Shown here piece after piece: positions 9,036 through 17,486 of a DNA stretch of 48,239 nt. The stretch is from CAZJDM01 sp964544765. Lineage in GTDB: Bacteria; Bdellovibrionota_B; Oligoflexia; CAYFLR01. The position numbers were made by a program, and so were the translations under genes. Under the pieces are notes generated by a model. The model was given only the letters and a program-made list of their open reading frames with translations. It was not told the origin of the DNA and made no database searches. How positions within the stretch are numbered: position 1 is the stretch's first letter; each line of letters begins with the position of its first letter. Location: contig CAZJDM010000009.1 in the NCBI GenBank assembly GCA_964544765.1, positions 1 through 48,239 on the forward strand, given 5' to 3'.

Positions 9036-10865
9036 ATGCCCAAAATTGTTTCAGCCAAAGAAGCCATTCAAGCAATACCTAAAGGCAGACGTATATTTCT
9101 GGGTTCTGGAGCTTCAGCTCCACTTACATTGATGCAAGCAATGTTTGAAAACGCTCATCTTTTTCAAGATAACGAAGTATTACATTTATTAACTTTAGGA
9201 GAAGCTGACTTTGTTAGAAAAGAATTAAGAAACAATTTTCGAGATAATAGTTTATTTATTGGCCCTAATGTACGTAAAGCGGTGCAAGAAGGTCACGCCG
9301 ATTTTACTCCCATTTTTCTGTCTGAGACTCCGGACTTAATTAGATCTCCATCATTTCCTTTAACCGCCGCTTTGATTTCAGTTACTCCTCCTGATCTACA
9401 TAATATGTGCAGTTTAGGTGTAAGTGTTGATGTAGTTTTGGCGGCTATTGAAACGGCTGATATTAAAATAGCCGAGATTAACCACAATATGCCTCGTACT
9501 TTCGGTCAAACCTTTATCCCTTATGATTACTTTGATTATGTAGTTGAGTCTAATAACCCCTTACCGGAACTACAATCACCCCAAATAGACCCCGTTACTG
9601 AACAAATAGGTAAAAACATTGCAATGTTAATAAATGATGGTGCTGTTATTCAAACCGGCATAGGGGCCATTCCTGACGCAGTAATGAAAAATCTTTATGA
9701 TAAAAATGATCTGGGAATTCACACTGAAATGCTATCTGACTATACTACTGAATTAATGAAAAAAGGGATAATTAACAACAAAACCAAAAAAATTGTCAAA
9801 GGCCGTACCTTAACCAGCTTTTGTATGGGAACTAGATCTCTTTATGACTATGTCCATGAGAATCCTCTAGTCGAATTTTATCCCTCGGATTTTGTTAATG
9901 ATCCTTACATAATTAGTCAAAATAATAATATGATCAGCATCAATTCAGCCTTAGAGGTCGATTTAACCGGTCAGGTCTGCGCTGATTCCATTGGCTCCAA
10001 ATTCTATAGTGGTATTGGTGGTCAGGTTGACTTCGTTAGAGGAGCAGCTAGATCTAAAGGAGGAAAGCCCATTATTGCCCTTCCTTCAACCGCTAAAAAA
10101 GGCAATCTCTCACGCATAGTTGGGCATCTGTCTGATGGAGCCGGTGTAGTGACTTCCAGAGGTGATGTTCATTTTATAGTTACCGAGTATGGTATAGCTT
10201 GTTTACATGGTAAGCCTATTCGTCAACGAGCGTTGGAACTGATCCAAATCGCTCATCCCAAGTTCCGAGATGAATTACTAGAATTTGTTGAAAAGAATAG
10301 ATATGTGATGTTCAATAAATCTTTACTGGAAAAAGGTAATCATTATCCGCAAGAATACGAAACTATGGTTACCATCGACATGAAAAAATATCGTTTACGT
10401 CCCATTAAAATCACTGATGAGAGTAAACTTAAGGATTTCTATTATTCGTTTGATGATTACAAACTAACCGAACATTTTCTACCAAGGCATAAATCCATCA
10501 CAGTTGAGCATATTCCAGAATTAGCCAAACTTGATTATGAGAAAAATATTGCTTTCATTATACTAGAAGAAGGAGAATTTAAATCCTCTATAATAGGTCT
10601 GGGAAGGTGCTTGAGCATGCATCAAGAAGATACGGTTGAAATTAATCTCCTAATCAAAGATGGTTTTCCCAAAATATCAATGGGAGCTCAGCTAATTCAA
10701 AAATTATATGATCATGCTCGTTCCCAACAAATTCCTAACATCCATGTACCTGTTTCAGCATCTAATAAAGATGTAAGAAAGGCCTTGGGTATGGTTTGTG
10801 AGAATTTGGAGAACTGGACTTCTTCAAAGAGTTCAAGGGATATTATAAATTATTATTTAAAGTAA
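9036..10865 (+). CDS. Acetyl-CoA hydrolase/CoA-transferase fused to a GNAT acetyltransferase
   Basis: Residues 1 to about 430 belong to the acetyl-CoA hydrolase/4-hydroxybutyrate CoA-transferase family, which moves CoA between acyl groups through a glutamyl thioester. The putative catalytic Glu is residue 231 in GIHTEMLSD. Other family motifs are QTGIGAIPDAV, GIGGQVDFVRGAA and VVTSRGDVHFIVTEYG. Residues about 450-609 form a GNAT-like domain. The CoA-transferase domain alone is about 430 residues, so this is a two-domain fusion. A GTG at 9030 is in frame, but AGGGGG followed by GTGATT places the ATG at 9036 at the proper distance. It is divergent from the CheA-like gene. A likely role is short-chain acyl-CoA metabolism coupled to acetylation. 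The GNAT substrate cannot be read from sequence. Confidence 0.88.
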   Translation: MPKIVSAKEAIQAIPKGRRIFLGSGASAPLTLMQAMFENAHLFQDNEVLHLLTLGEADFVRKELRNNFRDNSLFIGPNVRKAVQEGHADFTPIFLSETPDLIRSPSFPLTAALISVTPPDLHNMCSLGVSVDVVLAAIETADIKIAEINHNMPRTFGQTFIPYDYFDYVVESNNPLPELQSPQIDPVTEQIGKNIAMLINDGAVIQTGIGAIPDAVMKNLYDKNDLGIHTEMLSDYTTELMKKGIINNKTKKIVKGRTLTSFCMGTRSLYDYVHENPLVEFYPSDFVNDPYIISQNNNMISINSALEVDLTGQVCADSIGSKFYSGIGGQVDFVRGAARSKGGKPIIALPSTAKKGNLSRIVGHLSDGAGVVTSRGDVHFIVTEYGIACLHGKPIRQRALELIQIAHPKFRDELLEFVEKNRYVMFNKSLLEKGNHYPQEYETMVTIDMKKYRLRPIKITDESKLKDFYYSFDDYKLTEHFLPRHKSITVEHIPELAKLDYEKNIAFIILEEGEFKSSIIGLGRCLSMHQEDTVEINLLIKDGFPKISMGAQLIQKLYDHARSQQIPNIHVPVSASNKDVRKALGMVCENLENWTSSKSSRDIINYYLK

Positions 10866-10930
10866 ACTAGAAGGCCTAAAGATGACGATGTGAAGAATAT
10901 ACTGGCCATACCTCCACATCTTCAATATTA

Positions 10931-10964
10931 GAAAAAGAATCTGATTTACAAATCAGTATTTTTC
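10931..10964. terminator. Possible bidirectional hairpin terminator
   Basis: GAAAAAGAATCTGATTT faces AAATCAGTATTTTTC across a tiny loop. The CTGATTT/AAATCAG core is a perfect stem, with an A-run on the left and a T-run on the right. It lies 66 bases after the stop of the CoA-transferase gene. It also overlaps the end of a possible small minus-strand ORF. The stem is AT-rich and weak. Confidence 0.35.
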
Positions 10965-11092
10965 GTAAATTTGCCTTTTTCTTTAAATACGAACGTCTTT
11001 AAATAAACAATATCACGTTGATCGGGATTTTTTGTATTTTTGATTTCTATTGCGGTTACGGTGTCCCGTAGAGATAATTGGTGGTTATTCAT
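10946..11092 (-). CDS. Possible 48-residue small protein
   Basis: This minus-strand ORF lies in the 328-base gap between the CoA-transferase gene and mltA. It runs from ATG (11092) to TAA (10946) and starts MNNHQLSLRDTVTAIEIKN. The product is charged and lysine-rich, without a signal peptide or membrane segment. The upstream sequence is AT-rich with no clear Shine-Dalgarno site, and an in-frame TAA lies eight codons before the ATG. No family is recognised. Apart from this ORF and the weak hairpin, I see nothing in the gap except an AT-rich leader for mltA. Confidence 0.27.
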   Translation of the reverse strand: MNNHQLSLRDTVTAIEIKNTKNPDQRDIVYLKTFVFKEKGKFTKNTDL

Positions 11093-11193
11093 CGTTTTTT
11101 TAGTTATAATATTATGTTAAAATACAAATTTATAATTTTAAACAACTAGATAAGCCTGTAATCTTTCGTTGACAACAATAATAGGAGATTTAT

Positions 11194-12510
11194 ATGGATA
11201 ATATATTTCTTTTCCAAAACCTACAAAACCTAGGTTTTAGATTAATTACTTTATGGGCAACGTTAATTCTAGGACCATCTATCAGTCTTGCTTTATCGAC
11301 AAATTTTGTTTTACCATCAAAGACAGAGTACTTCTTAGCAGAGCAGCAATTTCCTACCCATAAGTTTTATTCAGAGTCACAACCTTTTCAAGAGTTGGAA
11401 CAAAGGGCTCGCAATCCACTTAAAAGGATTACTCCCGAAGATCTACCTTTCCTTATTCCCGATGGAGATTTGGAACTTTTCAAAAGGGCTCTTAAACTGC
11501 AAATTAAACGATGTCAGAAATTACCCGCTAATAAAACCTGGACCTTTGACCAAAGGATCGTTACCAGGAAAGTATGGTGTACCCGCACCGCCAAAGCTTT
11601 TTTGCAATTGGCCAATCAATCTACAACTACTGCTGACTTGTGGGAAAAAGCTAAGAACTATTTCGAATGGTATAAATCTATGGGGTTAGATCAAAAAGGT
11701 GGTGTCCATTATACGGGGTATTATCTTCCTTTGATTAATGGAGCTAAATCGCCCGATTATCAAAATCGTTTTGCTATCTATAAAAAACCTAACGATTTAG
11801 TACGAGTCTTGATTGGAGGTAAGTACAGATGGAGAAGAAAAAATCCTAACAACACCTATAGTTTTCATTTTAATCGTTATGAAATAGATTGGGAAATGGC
11901 CCTATCCAACCAACAATTAGAAATGGTTCATGTTGATGACCAGATAGAAGTTTTTTTCTTGCATATTCAAGGCTCCGGTGTCGTCATGGTAAAACAAAAG
12001 AATGGTCCTCCCAAAAGAACCTTTTTCAATTATGCAGCGCAAAATGGACATCGTTATGTTGCCATTGGACGTATATTAAAAAAGGAGGGAGTTGATAAAT
12101 CCTATTTAAGTTTACAAGGTTTACGTAGGTATTTCCGGGAACGACCAGAGGAAATAGACCGTATCTTTCCCATGAATCCCAGTTATATCTTCTTTTATCA
12201 AGCCCAACAAGGACCATATGGTAGTGGAGGAACTTTGTTATCAAATGGACATTCTATTGCCACGGACAATCGAATATATCCACTTGGAGCTGTTGCCCTA
12301 ATTTCTTGTCAAAGACCGGAAACCGATGATATTGAGTTAGATGATTGGATACCTTTTACTCGTTTAACGGTAAATCAGGATACCGGAGGGGCCATTAAAG
12401 GACCGGGACGGGTTGATATATATTGGGGTGAAGGTTCATACGCCGATAAAGCGGCTGGTGGACAAAACCATATGGGCGAACTCTACTTCGCACTGATTCC
12501 AGCAGATTAA
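11194..12510 (+). CDS. mltA: Membrane-bound lytic murein transglycosylase A
   Basis: MltA cleaves the MurNAc-GlcNAc bond of peptidoglycan, leaving 1,6-anhydroMurNAc ends. The 438-residue product has a signal peptide (about residues 1-36, ending SLALS). The MltA domain is marked by GYYLPLINGAKSPDYQNRFAIY. The C-terminal 3D domain is NQDTGGAIKGPGRVDIYWG, where the DIYWG Asp corresponds to the catalytic acid of the family, and it ends NHMGELYFALI. No Cys lipobox is visible, so it may be periplasmic rather than lipidated. AGGAG precedes the ATG by about six bases. The stop is followed directly by a heptamer repeat tract. Assignment is secure. Confidence 0.93.
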   Translation: MDNIFLFQNLQNLGFRLITLWATLILGPSISLALSTNFVLPSKTEYFLAEQQFPTHKFYSESQPFQELEQRARNPLKRITPEDLPFLIPDGDLELFKRALKLQIKRCQKLPANKTWTFDQRIVTRKVWCTRTAKAFLQLANQSTTTADLWEKAKNYFEWYKSMGLDQKGGVHYTGYYLPLINGAKSPDYQNRFAIYKKPNDLVRVLIGGKYRWRRKNPNNTYSFHFNRYEIDWEMALSNQQLEMVHVDDQIEVFFLHIQGSGVVMVKQKNGPPKRTFFNYAAQNGHRYVAIGRILKKEGVDKSYLSLQGLRRYFRERPEEIDRIFPMNPSYIFFYQAQQGPYGSGGTLLSNGHSIATDNRIYPLGAVALISCQRPETDDIELDDWIPFTRLTVNQDTGGAIKGPGRVDIYWGEGSYADKAAGGQNHMGELYFALIPAD

Positions 12511-12512
12511 TC

Positions 12513-12584
12513 CTGGTTGCTGGTTACTGGTCACTGGATACTGGATACTGCTTACTGTAGCGGATGGCTGCTAGTTACTAGTCA
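12513..12584. repeat. Degenerate heptanucleotide tandem repeat between convergent genes
   Basis: CTGGTTG, CTGGTTA, CTGGTCA, CTGGATA, CTGGATA, CTGCTTA and CTGTAGC follow each other with an exact 7-base period from 12513 to 12561. After a phase break CTAGTTA and CTAGTCA continue the pattern at 12571-12584. The tract fills the whole space between the mltA stop and the stop of the convergent lipoprotein gene. It resembles the heptameric short tandem repeats known from some bacterial genomes, and related tracts occur at 34354, 43587-43679 and 48211. Confidence 0.85.
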
Positions 12585-14114
12585 TTATAAGCTAACTCGT
12601 GTAGAAATATGTTCTATTTGATCGGATCGAATATATACAGGAGTAGTAGGGGTTGTAGAATTAAAACTACTATCTGTTTTTATCATATTACAAATAGAAG
12701 GATTATTAATATCACAACTATTTAAAGTGAATATCTCTTGAATATCAACCTCATAATACTGCCACCTAGTTCCTGGCCCACCGGGCACAGAATTACCTAG
12801 AATTTTAATTAGAGCGCCTCCATTTAATTCAATCCCCGAAACGTAGCGGTAATTTTCCAGATCATTATATATGTATACATTATATGTTAATCCTGCCTTC
12901 TTCACCCTATGAGTTGCCTTCAAGGCAGTAGATTGGGGCTGCTCAGTTGTAGGTGCAGTAACCTTTTCCAGGTTAGTTAAATGAATATAACTAAAACCAC
13001 TTCCAGGAAACAATTCAAACATTACCATTTTTTCATTTTTTCCTATTATGGTAACGAGCTTATTAACTATAATTTCGCTCCCTTTTTCTATAGTCCTATC
13101 TACTAAAATTAACTTACCATCATCTGTATTAATTTCGTGGGAAATATCTTCTTGTGCCCTCACATATACATTTGCTGCATTCACCTTAACTCTCATCCTA
13201 TCACCGGCGCTGGGATCACTAACAACTTCTGCCTCAGGTTCTTGCTTCATTTCCTTGGCACAATAATCACGCATTTTCTTTGGTTTGGTAGTATTAGTTA
13301 ATGGCTCTACATCTGTAAAGCTTGCACTTGAATCAAAAGTAGTAATCTCATCTTCTTCTCTACATACTTTTTCTAAATGATTGAATATCATGTACGAAGC
13401 TAATACACTCAACCAAGTCTTAGCATAGAAATTTTTTGCTGAAAGCTGAGCAAATTCAGTATCACTTATGGTCCTATCAGCTATGTAGGCACTGTATGTT
13501 GTATAATTATACACTCTCATTTGATTAAAGGGAATATATTCATATACTATTCCTCTATCCTTTAAACCCTGAGTACGCATATCATACACTGCCTGCTCAT
13601 AGGTGACTTCTTCATCTCCTACCTTCACCTGTCTTTTACCTTCTTCACCACCAAAAGTATAGGCCATCACATATAATAAAGAAGTTGCATATTTAGCGTC
13701 ATTACAATCTGCTACCGTTGCGCCTGGAACGGGGCAAAAATAATCCTTGGCTTTTTGCTCAATCTTATCAATGGTTGCTGTAACTTCAATCTCGTAATCT
13801 GTGCTGCTCTTATCTGCTTTTAAACGAGTTAAAGTAGCTTTGATTAATTGGCACTTATCATATTTAATTATTTGTGGTTGAGGTTCTCCCTCCTTAGGAA
13901 GAGGATTAAGATAAGTAAGATCACCTGTTTGACCAGTTGTACAGTTAGCTTTCATCTCGGTACCTAATTTAAACTTATAGCCATTTTCCTTCTTACTGTG
14001 CACTGCCATAACTGTTTTGGTATCTACATATTGTACTTCGCTTTTACACTGAACAAGCAAAGGTATAAGTGATAAACTCAAAACATAAATATATTTGTTA
14101 ATATATGATTTCAT
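12585..14114 (-). CDS. Large lipoprotein, paralogue A of the serpin-flanking pair
   Basis: The 509-residue product has a signal peptide ending in LLVQC with Cys23, a clear lipobox. It is a paralogue of the gene at 15661-17277. Both begin KSEVQY after the lipid Cys and share GYKFKLGTEMK or its equivalent, AKYATSLL, VTYEQAVYDMRT, NFYAKTWLS and SY-I-IFNHLE. After a Thr/Pro-rich hinge, GDRMRVKVNAANVYVR resembles the start of a bacterial SH3-like domain (about residue 310). The C-terminal part differs from the paralogue. AAGGAG lies before the ATG. The serpin gene lies between the two copies, all on the same strand. I do not recognise a named family. Function is unknown; a surface or periplasmic lipoprotein is supported. 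Confidence 0.85.
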   Translation of the reverse strand: MKSYINKYIYVLSLSLIPLLVQCKSEVQYVDTKTVMAVHSKKENGYKFKLGTEMKANCTTGQTGDLTYLNPLPKEGEPQPQIIKYDKCQLIKATLTRLKADKSSTDYEIEVTATIDKIEQKAKDYFCPVPGATVADCNDAKYATSLLYVMAYTFGGEEGKRQVKVGDEEVTYEQAVYDMRTQGLKDRGIVYEYIPFNQMRVYNYTTYSAYIADRTISDTEFAQLSAKNFYAKTWLSVLASYMIFNHLEKVCREEDEITTFDSSASFTDVEPLTNTTKPKKMRDYCAKEMKQEPEAEVVSDPSAGDRMRVKVNAANVYVRAQEDISHEINTDDGKLILVDRTIEKGSEIIVNKLVTIIGKNEKMVMFELFPGSGFSYIHLTNLEKVTAPTTEQPQSTALKATHRVKKAGLTYNVYIYNDLENYRYVSGIELNGGALIKILGNSVPGGPGTRWQYYEVDIQEIFTLNSCDINNPSICNMIKTDSSFNSTTPTTPVYIRSDQIEHISTRVSL

Positions 14115-14194
14115 ATAAACTCCTTATTAAGTTAGAGTAGACCATAATCACATTCCACATATCGGAATAAGTGAGAGAAACTTAAGGAATTTTT

Positions 14195-14216
14195 AGGGAT
14201 CCCTCATAACATGAGG
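14195..14216. repeat. Overlapping short palindromes upstream of lipoprotein A
   Basis: AGGGATCCCT (14195-14204) is a perfect 10-base palindrome, and CCTCAT-AAC-ATGAGG (14202-14216) is a perfect 6-base-arm hairpin overlapping it. They lie in the 166-base gap between the serpin stop and the start of lipoprotein A. No T-run follows on the serpin strand, so an operator or RNA-processing hairpin is as likely as a terminator. Confidence 0.3.
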
Positions 14217-14280
14217 ATATAATTAATTTTTAACCAAATCGCCTTATTTATGATTTCATAAATTTCTTACTATCAAATGA

Positions 14281-15600
14281 CTATAATTGATATTGATAAG
14301 GTACAGTATTTGATGGTTCTACTTGCGCTTCTATAGATTCAGCATTAGAAACCTTACCAACAAATAAGACGGTCTTATTCTTAAATGATCGATTTTCATC
14401 CACAATAGCAAAAATAAACGGTCTATCTACAGAATTTTGTATAAGTGAACCAATACTTCTTTTTGATACAGCAACCCCCGAGGCGGCACTTGCTTTAAAC
14501 CCATCCTTGTCCACCCCTATTTTAGCTTTATGGATAATTTCACTGATCTGCGCCTGTTGGTTTGGTTTTTTAAACATCTCCACAAAATCAAAATTTTGAT
14601 TAAATACTTTACTTAAACCAAGAGAACCAAAAACCTGTTTAGCTTGAACATCACTATCTAAAATATATGATGGGACCTTAACAGTCACTTCACCTGCAGA
14701 TCCGTTTGTACTTGCACTGTTCATTAATCCACTTAAATAATCAGGATCTCGTTGAAGTTGACTAATTATACTATTAATATCGAAACTAGTCCCTACAGGC
14801 ATTAGGATTACAAATTTAATGGAACTTGATGAATTATTTGGATCTAGCACATAAAGTCTATTATTTGAATCAGTAGCTTTATGAGCCTGAGCTTTGAAAC
14901 ATTTCAAATCATCAACTCTACTTTGAGAATCCTTCCAAAAAGTCAAGGTACATGGTTCATAAGGACTGGTCCATTTCACATTTACTAAAAGAGTATTAGT
15001 TAACAAAAGAAGCAGATTACTAAAAACGCTTGCATCAACTAGATTTTTAATCATACCATCAGTATTGTTACTAACCCATTGATTTACTCTGTTAGCGGCC
15101 AGAGACGGATTAGATACGTCCACACTTTCAAAACTATTTTTAAAATACAGATTCATCACTGATATAAAATCCGGATTAAGTTCAATATTTTGATTGCTCC
15201 AAATTTTATTAGCAATTTTCAATTCGGAATAACCACTATACCTATTCAGTAATTCACTGACTGCTTGCACCAGGTAATCCCTTGATATGGGATTTCCCCC
15301 ATCAAGTAAACTCAGGGCACGAGCCATTTCATCTGCTGAAGGACTGCCTTTTACAACTCCCTGATAGGTCATATTCATAACCATCCATAAACTAAAAGGA
15401 GAAAAAACGATATTTTCATTACCAACATGAGCCTGACTTAAAAAATTAAAGGCAAATTGGTTATTATATTCCGCTAGATCATGAGTATTTTTGTAATACG
15501 ATAATGCTTTATCATCCAGAAACTTAGTACCAGCACCTTCCTGTGAATCTTTACAAGAAATCAACATGATAAATAATAAAAACCAATAAAAGAATTTCAT
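14281..15600 (-). CDS. Lipoprotein serpin (serine protease inhibitor)
   Basis: Serpins trap serine or cysteine proteases by a conformational change after cleavage of an exposed loop. The 439-residue product has a lipobox (FIMLISC, Cys16) and then the serpin fold. Visible motifs are FAFNFLSQ, ENIVFSPFSLWMVMNMTYQG (helix B region) and KIWSNQ. The hinge and reactive loop read VDKDGFKASAASGVAVSKRSIG, followed by the signature NSVDRPFIFAIVD near residue 395 and FVGKV. The small-residue hinge (ASAASGV) suggests an inhibitory rather than inert serpin. AGGAG lies five bases before the ATG at 15600; an in-frame ATG at 15630 has no such site. Lipidation would place it on an envelope membrane. The target protease is unknown. 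Confidence 0.92.
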   Translation of the reverse strand: MKFFYWFLLFIMLISCKDSQEGAGTKFLDDKALSYYKNTHDLAEYNNQFAFNFLSQAHVGNENIVFSPFSLWMVMNMTYQGVVKGSPSADEMARALSLLDGGNPISRDYLVQAVSELLNRYSGYSELKIANKIWSNQNIELNPDFISVMNLYFKNSFESVDVSNPSLAANRVNQWVSNNTDGMIKNLVDASVFSNLLLLLTNTLLVNVKWTSPYEPCTLTFWKDSQSRVDDLKCFKAQAHKATDSNNRLYVLDPNNSSSSIKFVILMPVGTSFDINSIISQLQRDPDYLSGLMNSASTNGSAGEVTVKVPSYILDSDVQAKQVFGSLGLSKVFNQNFDFVEMFKKPNQQAQISEIIHKAKIGVDKDGFKASAASGVAVSKRSIGSLIQNSVDRPFIFAIVDENRSFKNKTVLFVGKVSNAESIEAQVEPSNTVPYQYQL

Positions 15601-15660
15601 AAAAGCTCCTTTCATACTAAATGATAACATTTTAAATTTGCTCTATATTTCAATAGATTT

Positions 15661-17277
15661 TTACTCTGGCCCTGTGCCAGAACTTCCCGTCATGCTACTT
15701 ATTTTTTGCTCAATTTGTTCATTTGTTTTATTGGTGTATTTATATGCGAAGGGGTGAATTTTCCCCTTCAAGAATAATGACAAACCTGATATTTCATTTC
15801 CCTCAACAATAACTTGGTACATGACTTTGTCACTTTTTCCATAGCAAGTTCCTGATAATGTACCAATACCATAAGAAGGACAATCCATAGATTGTAACCC
15901 CACATCAGGTGGAGAAGTAGGCAAATCAATTACTGCCGTTAAAGCTCCATTTTCAAGCTTAACGTAAATATCCATACTATGAGGTGATTGAAACATAAAC
16001 GCGGCATATTTTACGCCATCTGAAGAAGGACTTTCCGGTGGATCTACAGCAGCATCAGTGGTAATACATTTTAATTGATCAATATGTACATAACCTTCCC
16101 TTCTGGGCGAGTATGAAGCTGCAGTTCCAGAATTATCTGATAGTTCTTTAAAATCGAATACTACCATCCTTTCATTAGTATTTGTTATAGTAACAAATCT
16201 CTCTATCTTTAAAGTAGTTTCTAATTTTAATGCAGGTCGTCCTTCATCTAAAAGACCATCACTCGTCATAATAGTACCTGCTTTCACTAAAGCCATTGCA
16301 TGTTCAGTATTATTTCGACCGCTAACCTGCCTTTTAATATATACCGTAGCTCCGGTATCACCTTTTACCTTCATTCTATCCCCAGCTATACATTTGCTAG
16401 CATCTCCTGGTTTAGATGGTCTGTAATTAATTTCTTGTTTACAATAAGGAGGTATTTCCGTTGGTTGAGTGATAGTAGTTGAAGGAATCGCATCAAATGT
16501 GCCACCAGGATCTAAACTAGTTACCGCTTCTTCTTTTTTACATTTTGTTTCTAAATGATTAAATATTATGTACGAAGCTAATGCACTTAACCAGGTTTTA
16601 GCATAAAAATTTGGAGCTCTTAGTAGATCATCTTCAGTATCACTTCTAGAACTAAGATATTTTTCATAACTATACTCTTTCATTTGATAATGAGGAATAT
16701 ATTTATAAACTATCCCTTTTTCGACCAAACCCTTTGTCCGCATATCATACACGGCTTGTTCATATGTGACTTTTTCATTATCCACCATTACCTTTCTTTC
16801 ACCTGCTGCACCACTAAAAGTATGAGCCATCACAAACAATAATGAAGTTGCATATTTAGCGTCCACACAATCTGCTCTCGTCGAGCCTGAAACGGGACAA
16901 AAATACTCCCTAGCTTTTTGCTCAATCTCATCAATTTCAATCGTAGCTTCAATCTGATATCTAGCTTCATCATTCACATTATAAGGAATTAAAGTGGCTT
17001 TTAACCTTTCACACTTATCATATTGAATTTCTTTGGCTTGTGGTGCGACATCATCTTTAGGAAGAGGATTAAGATACGTTAAATTCCCGAATGTACTATT
17101 TCTAGCACAATCCTTTTTCATTTCGGTACCCAACTTAAAAGTATACCCACCATTTTTTCTATGATCAGCCATCACCGTTTTGGCATCTCCGTATTGAACC
17201 TCGCTTTTACACTGAACAAATAAGGATAAAACTAATAAACTCATTATAAAAATAGAAAGATTAAAATAAGCCTTCAT
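15661..17277 (-). CDS. Large lipoprotein, paralogue B of the serpin-flanking pair
   Basis: The 538-residue product is the paralogue of 12585-14114. The signal peptide ends in LSLFVQC followed by the shared KSEVQYGDAKTVMADH. Conserved blocks include YTFKLGTEMK, AKYATSLLFVMAHTF, VTYEQAVYDMRTKGL, APNFYAKTWLSALASY and IFNHLE. An SH3-like start, AGDRMKVKG, appears near residue 300. The C-terminal third is unrelated in appearance and carries several cysteines (QLKCITT, SMDCPSYG, SGTCYGK). AAAGGAG lies six bases before the ATG at 17277; the longer frame from 17316 lacks a ribosome site. It probably heads a three-gene set with the serpin and paralogue A, since the gap to the serpin is 60 bases. Family unknown. 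Confidence 0.85.
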   Translation of the reverse strand: MKAYFNLSIFIMSLLVLSLFVQCKSEVQYGDAKTVMADHRKNGGYTFKLGTEMKKDCARNSTFGNLTYLNPLPKDDVAPQAKEIQYDKCERLKATLIPYNVNDEARYQIEATIEIDEIEQKAREYFCPVSGSTRADCVDAKYATSLLFVMAHTFSGAAGERKVMVDNEKVTYEQAVYDMRTKGLVEKGIVYKYIPHYQMKEYSYEKYLSSRSDTEDDLLRAPNFYAKTWLSALASYIIFNHLETKCKKEEAVTSLDPGGTFDAIPSTTITQPTEIPPYCKQEINYRPSKPGDASKCIAGDRMKVKGDTGATVYIKRQVSGRNNTEHAMALVKAGTIMTSDGLLDEGRPALKLETTLKIERFVTITNTNERMVVFDFKELSDNSGTAASYSPRREGYVHIDQLKCITTDAAVDPPESPSSDGVKYAAFMFQSPHSMDIYVKLENGALTAVIDLPTSPPDVGLQSMDCPSYGIGTLSGTCYGKSDKVMYQVIVEGNEISGLSLFLKGKIHPFAYKYTNKTNEQIEQKISSMTGSSGTGPE

Positions 17278-17486
17278 ATATACTCCTTTTATTAAATTAG
17301 AATAGATTTTATTCACTATTTAAAAAATCGGAAAACTGTAGAAGAACTTAAAAGCTTTTTAGATGTCACATATAAGCATATGATATCACAATGTTTATGT
17401 TGTAATAAATGATTATTCAAAAAGATAATTTAAAGTACGACTTTAAACATACATGCATAAACAAAAATTTAGATTCAAACAACTTA

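Noticed and set aside
11171..11203. TTGACA near 11170 as the mltA promoter
   Set aside because: Its matching -10 box would overlap the mltA start codon, downstream of the AGGAG site, so it cannot serve this gene.
12513..12584. CRISPR-like or terminator reading of the repeat tract after mltA
   Set aside because: The period is seven bases with no spacers, and there is no stem followed by a T-run.
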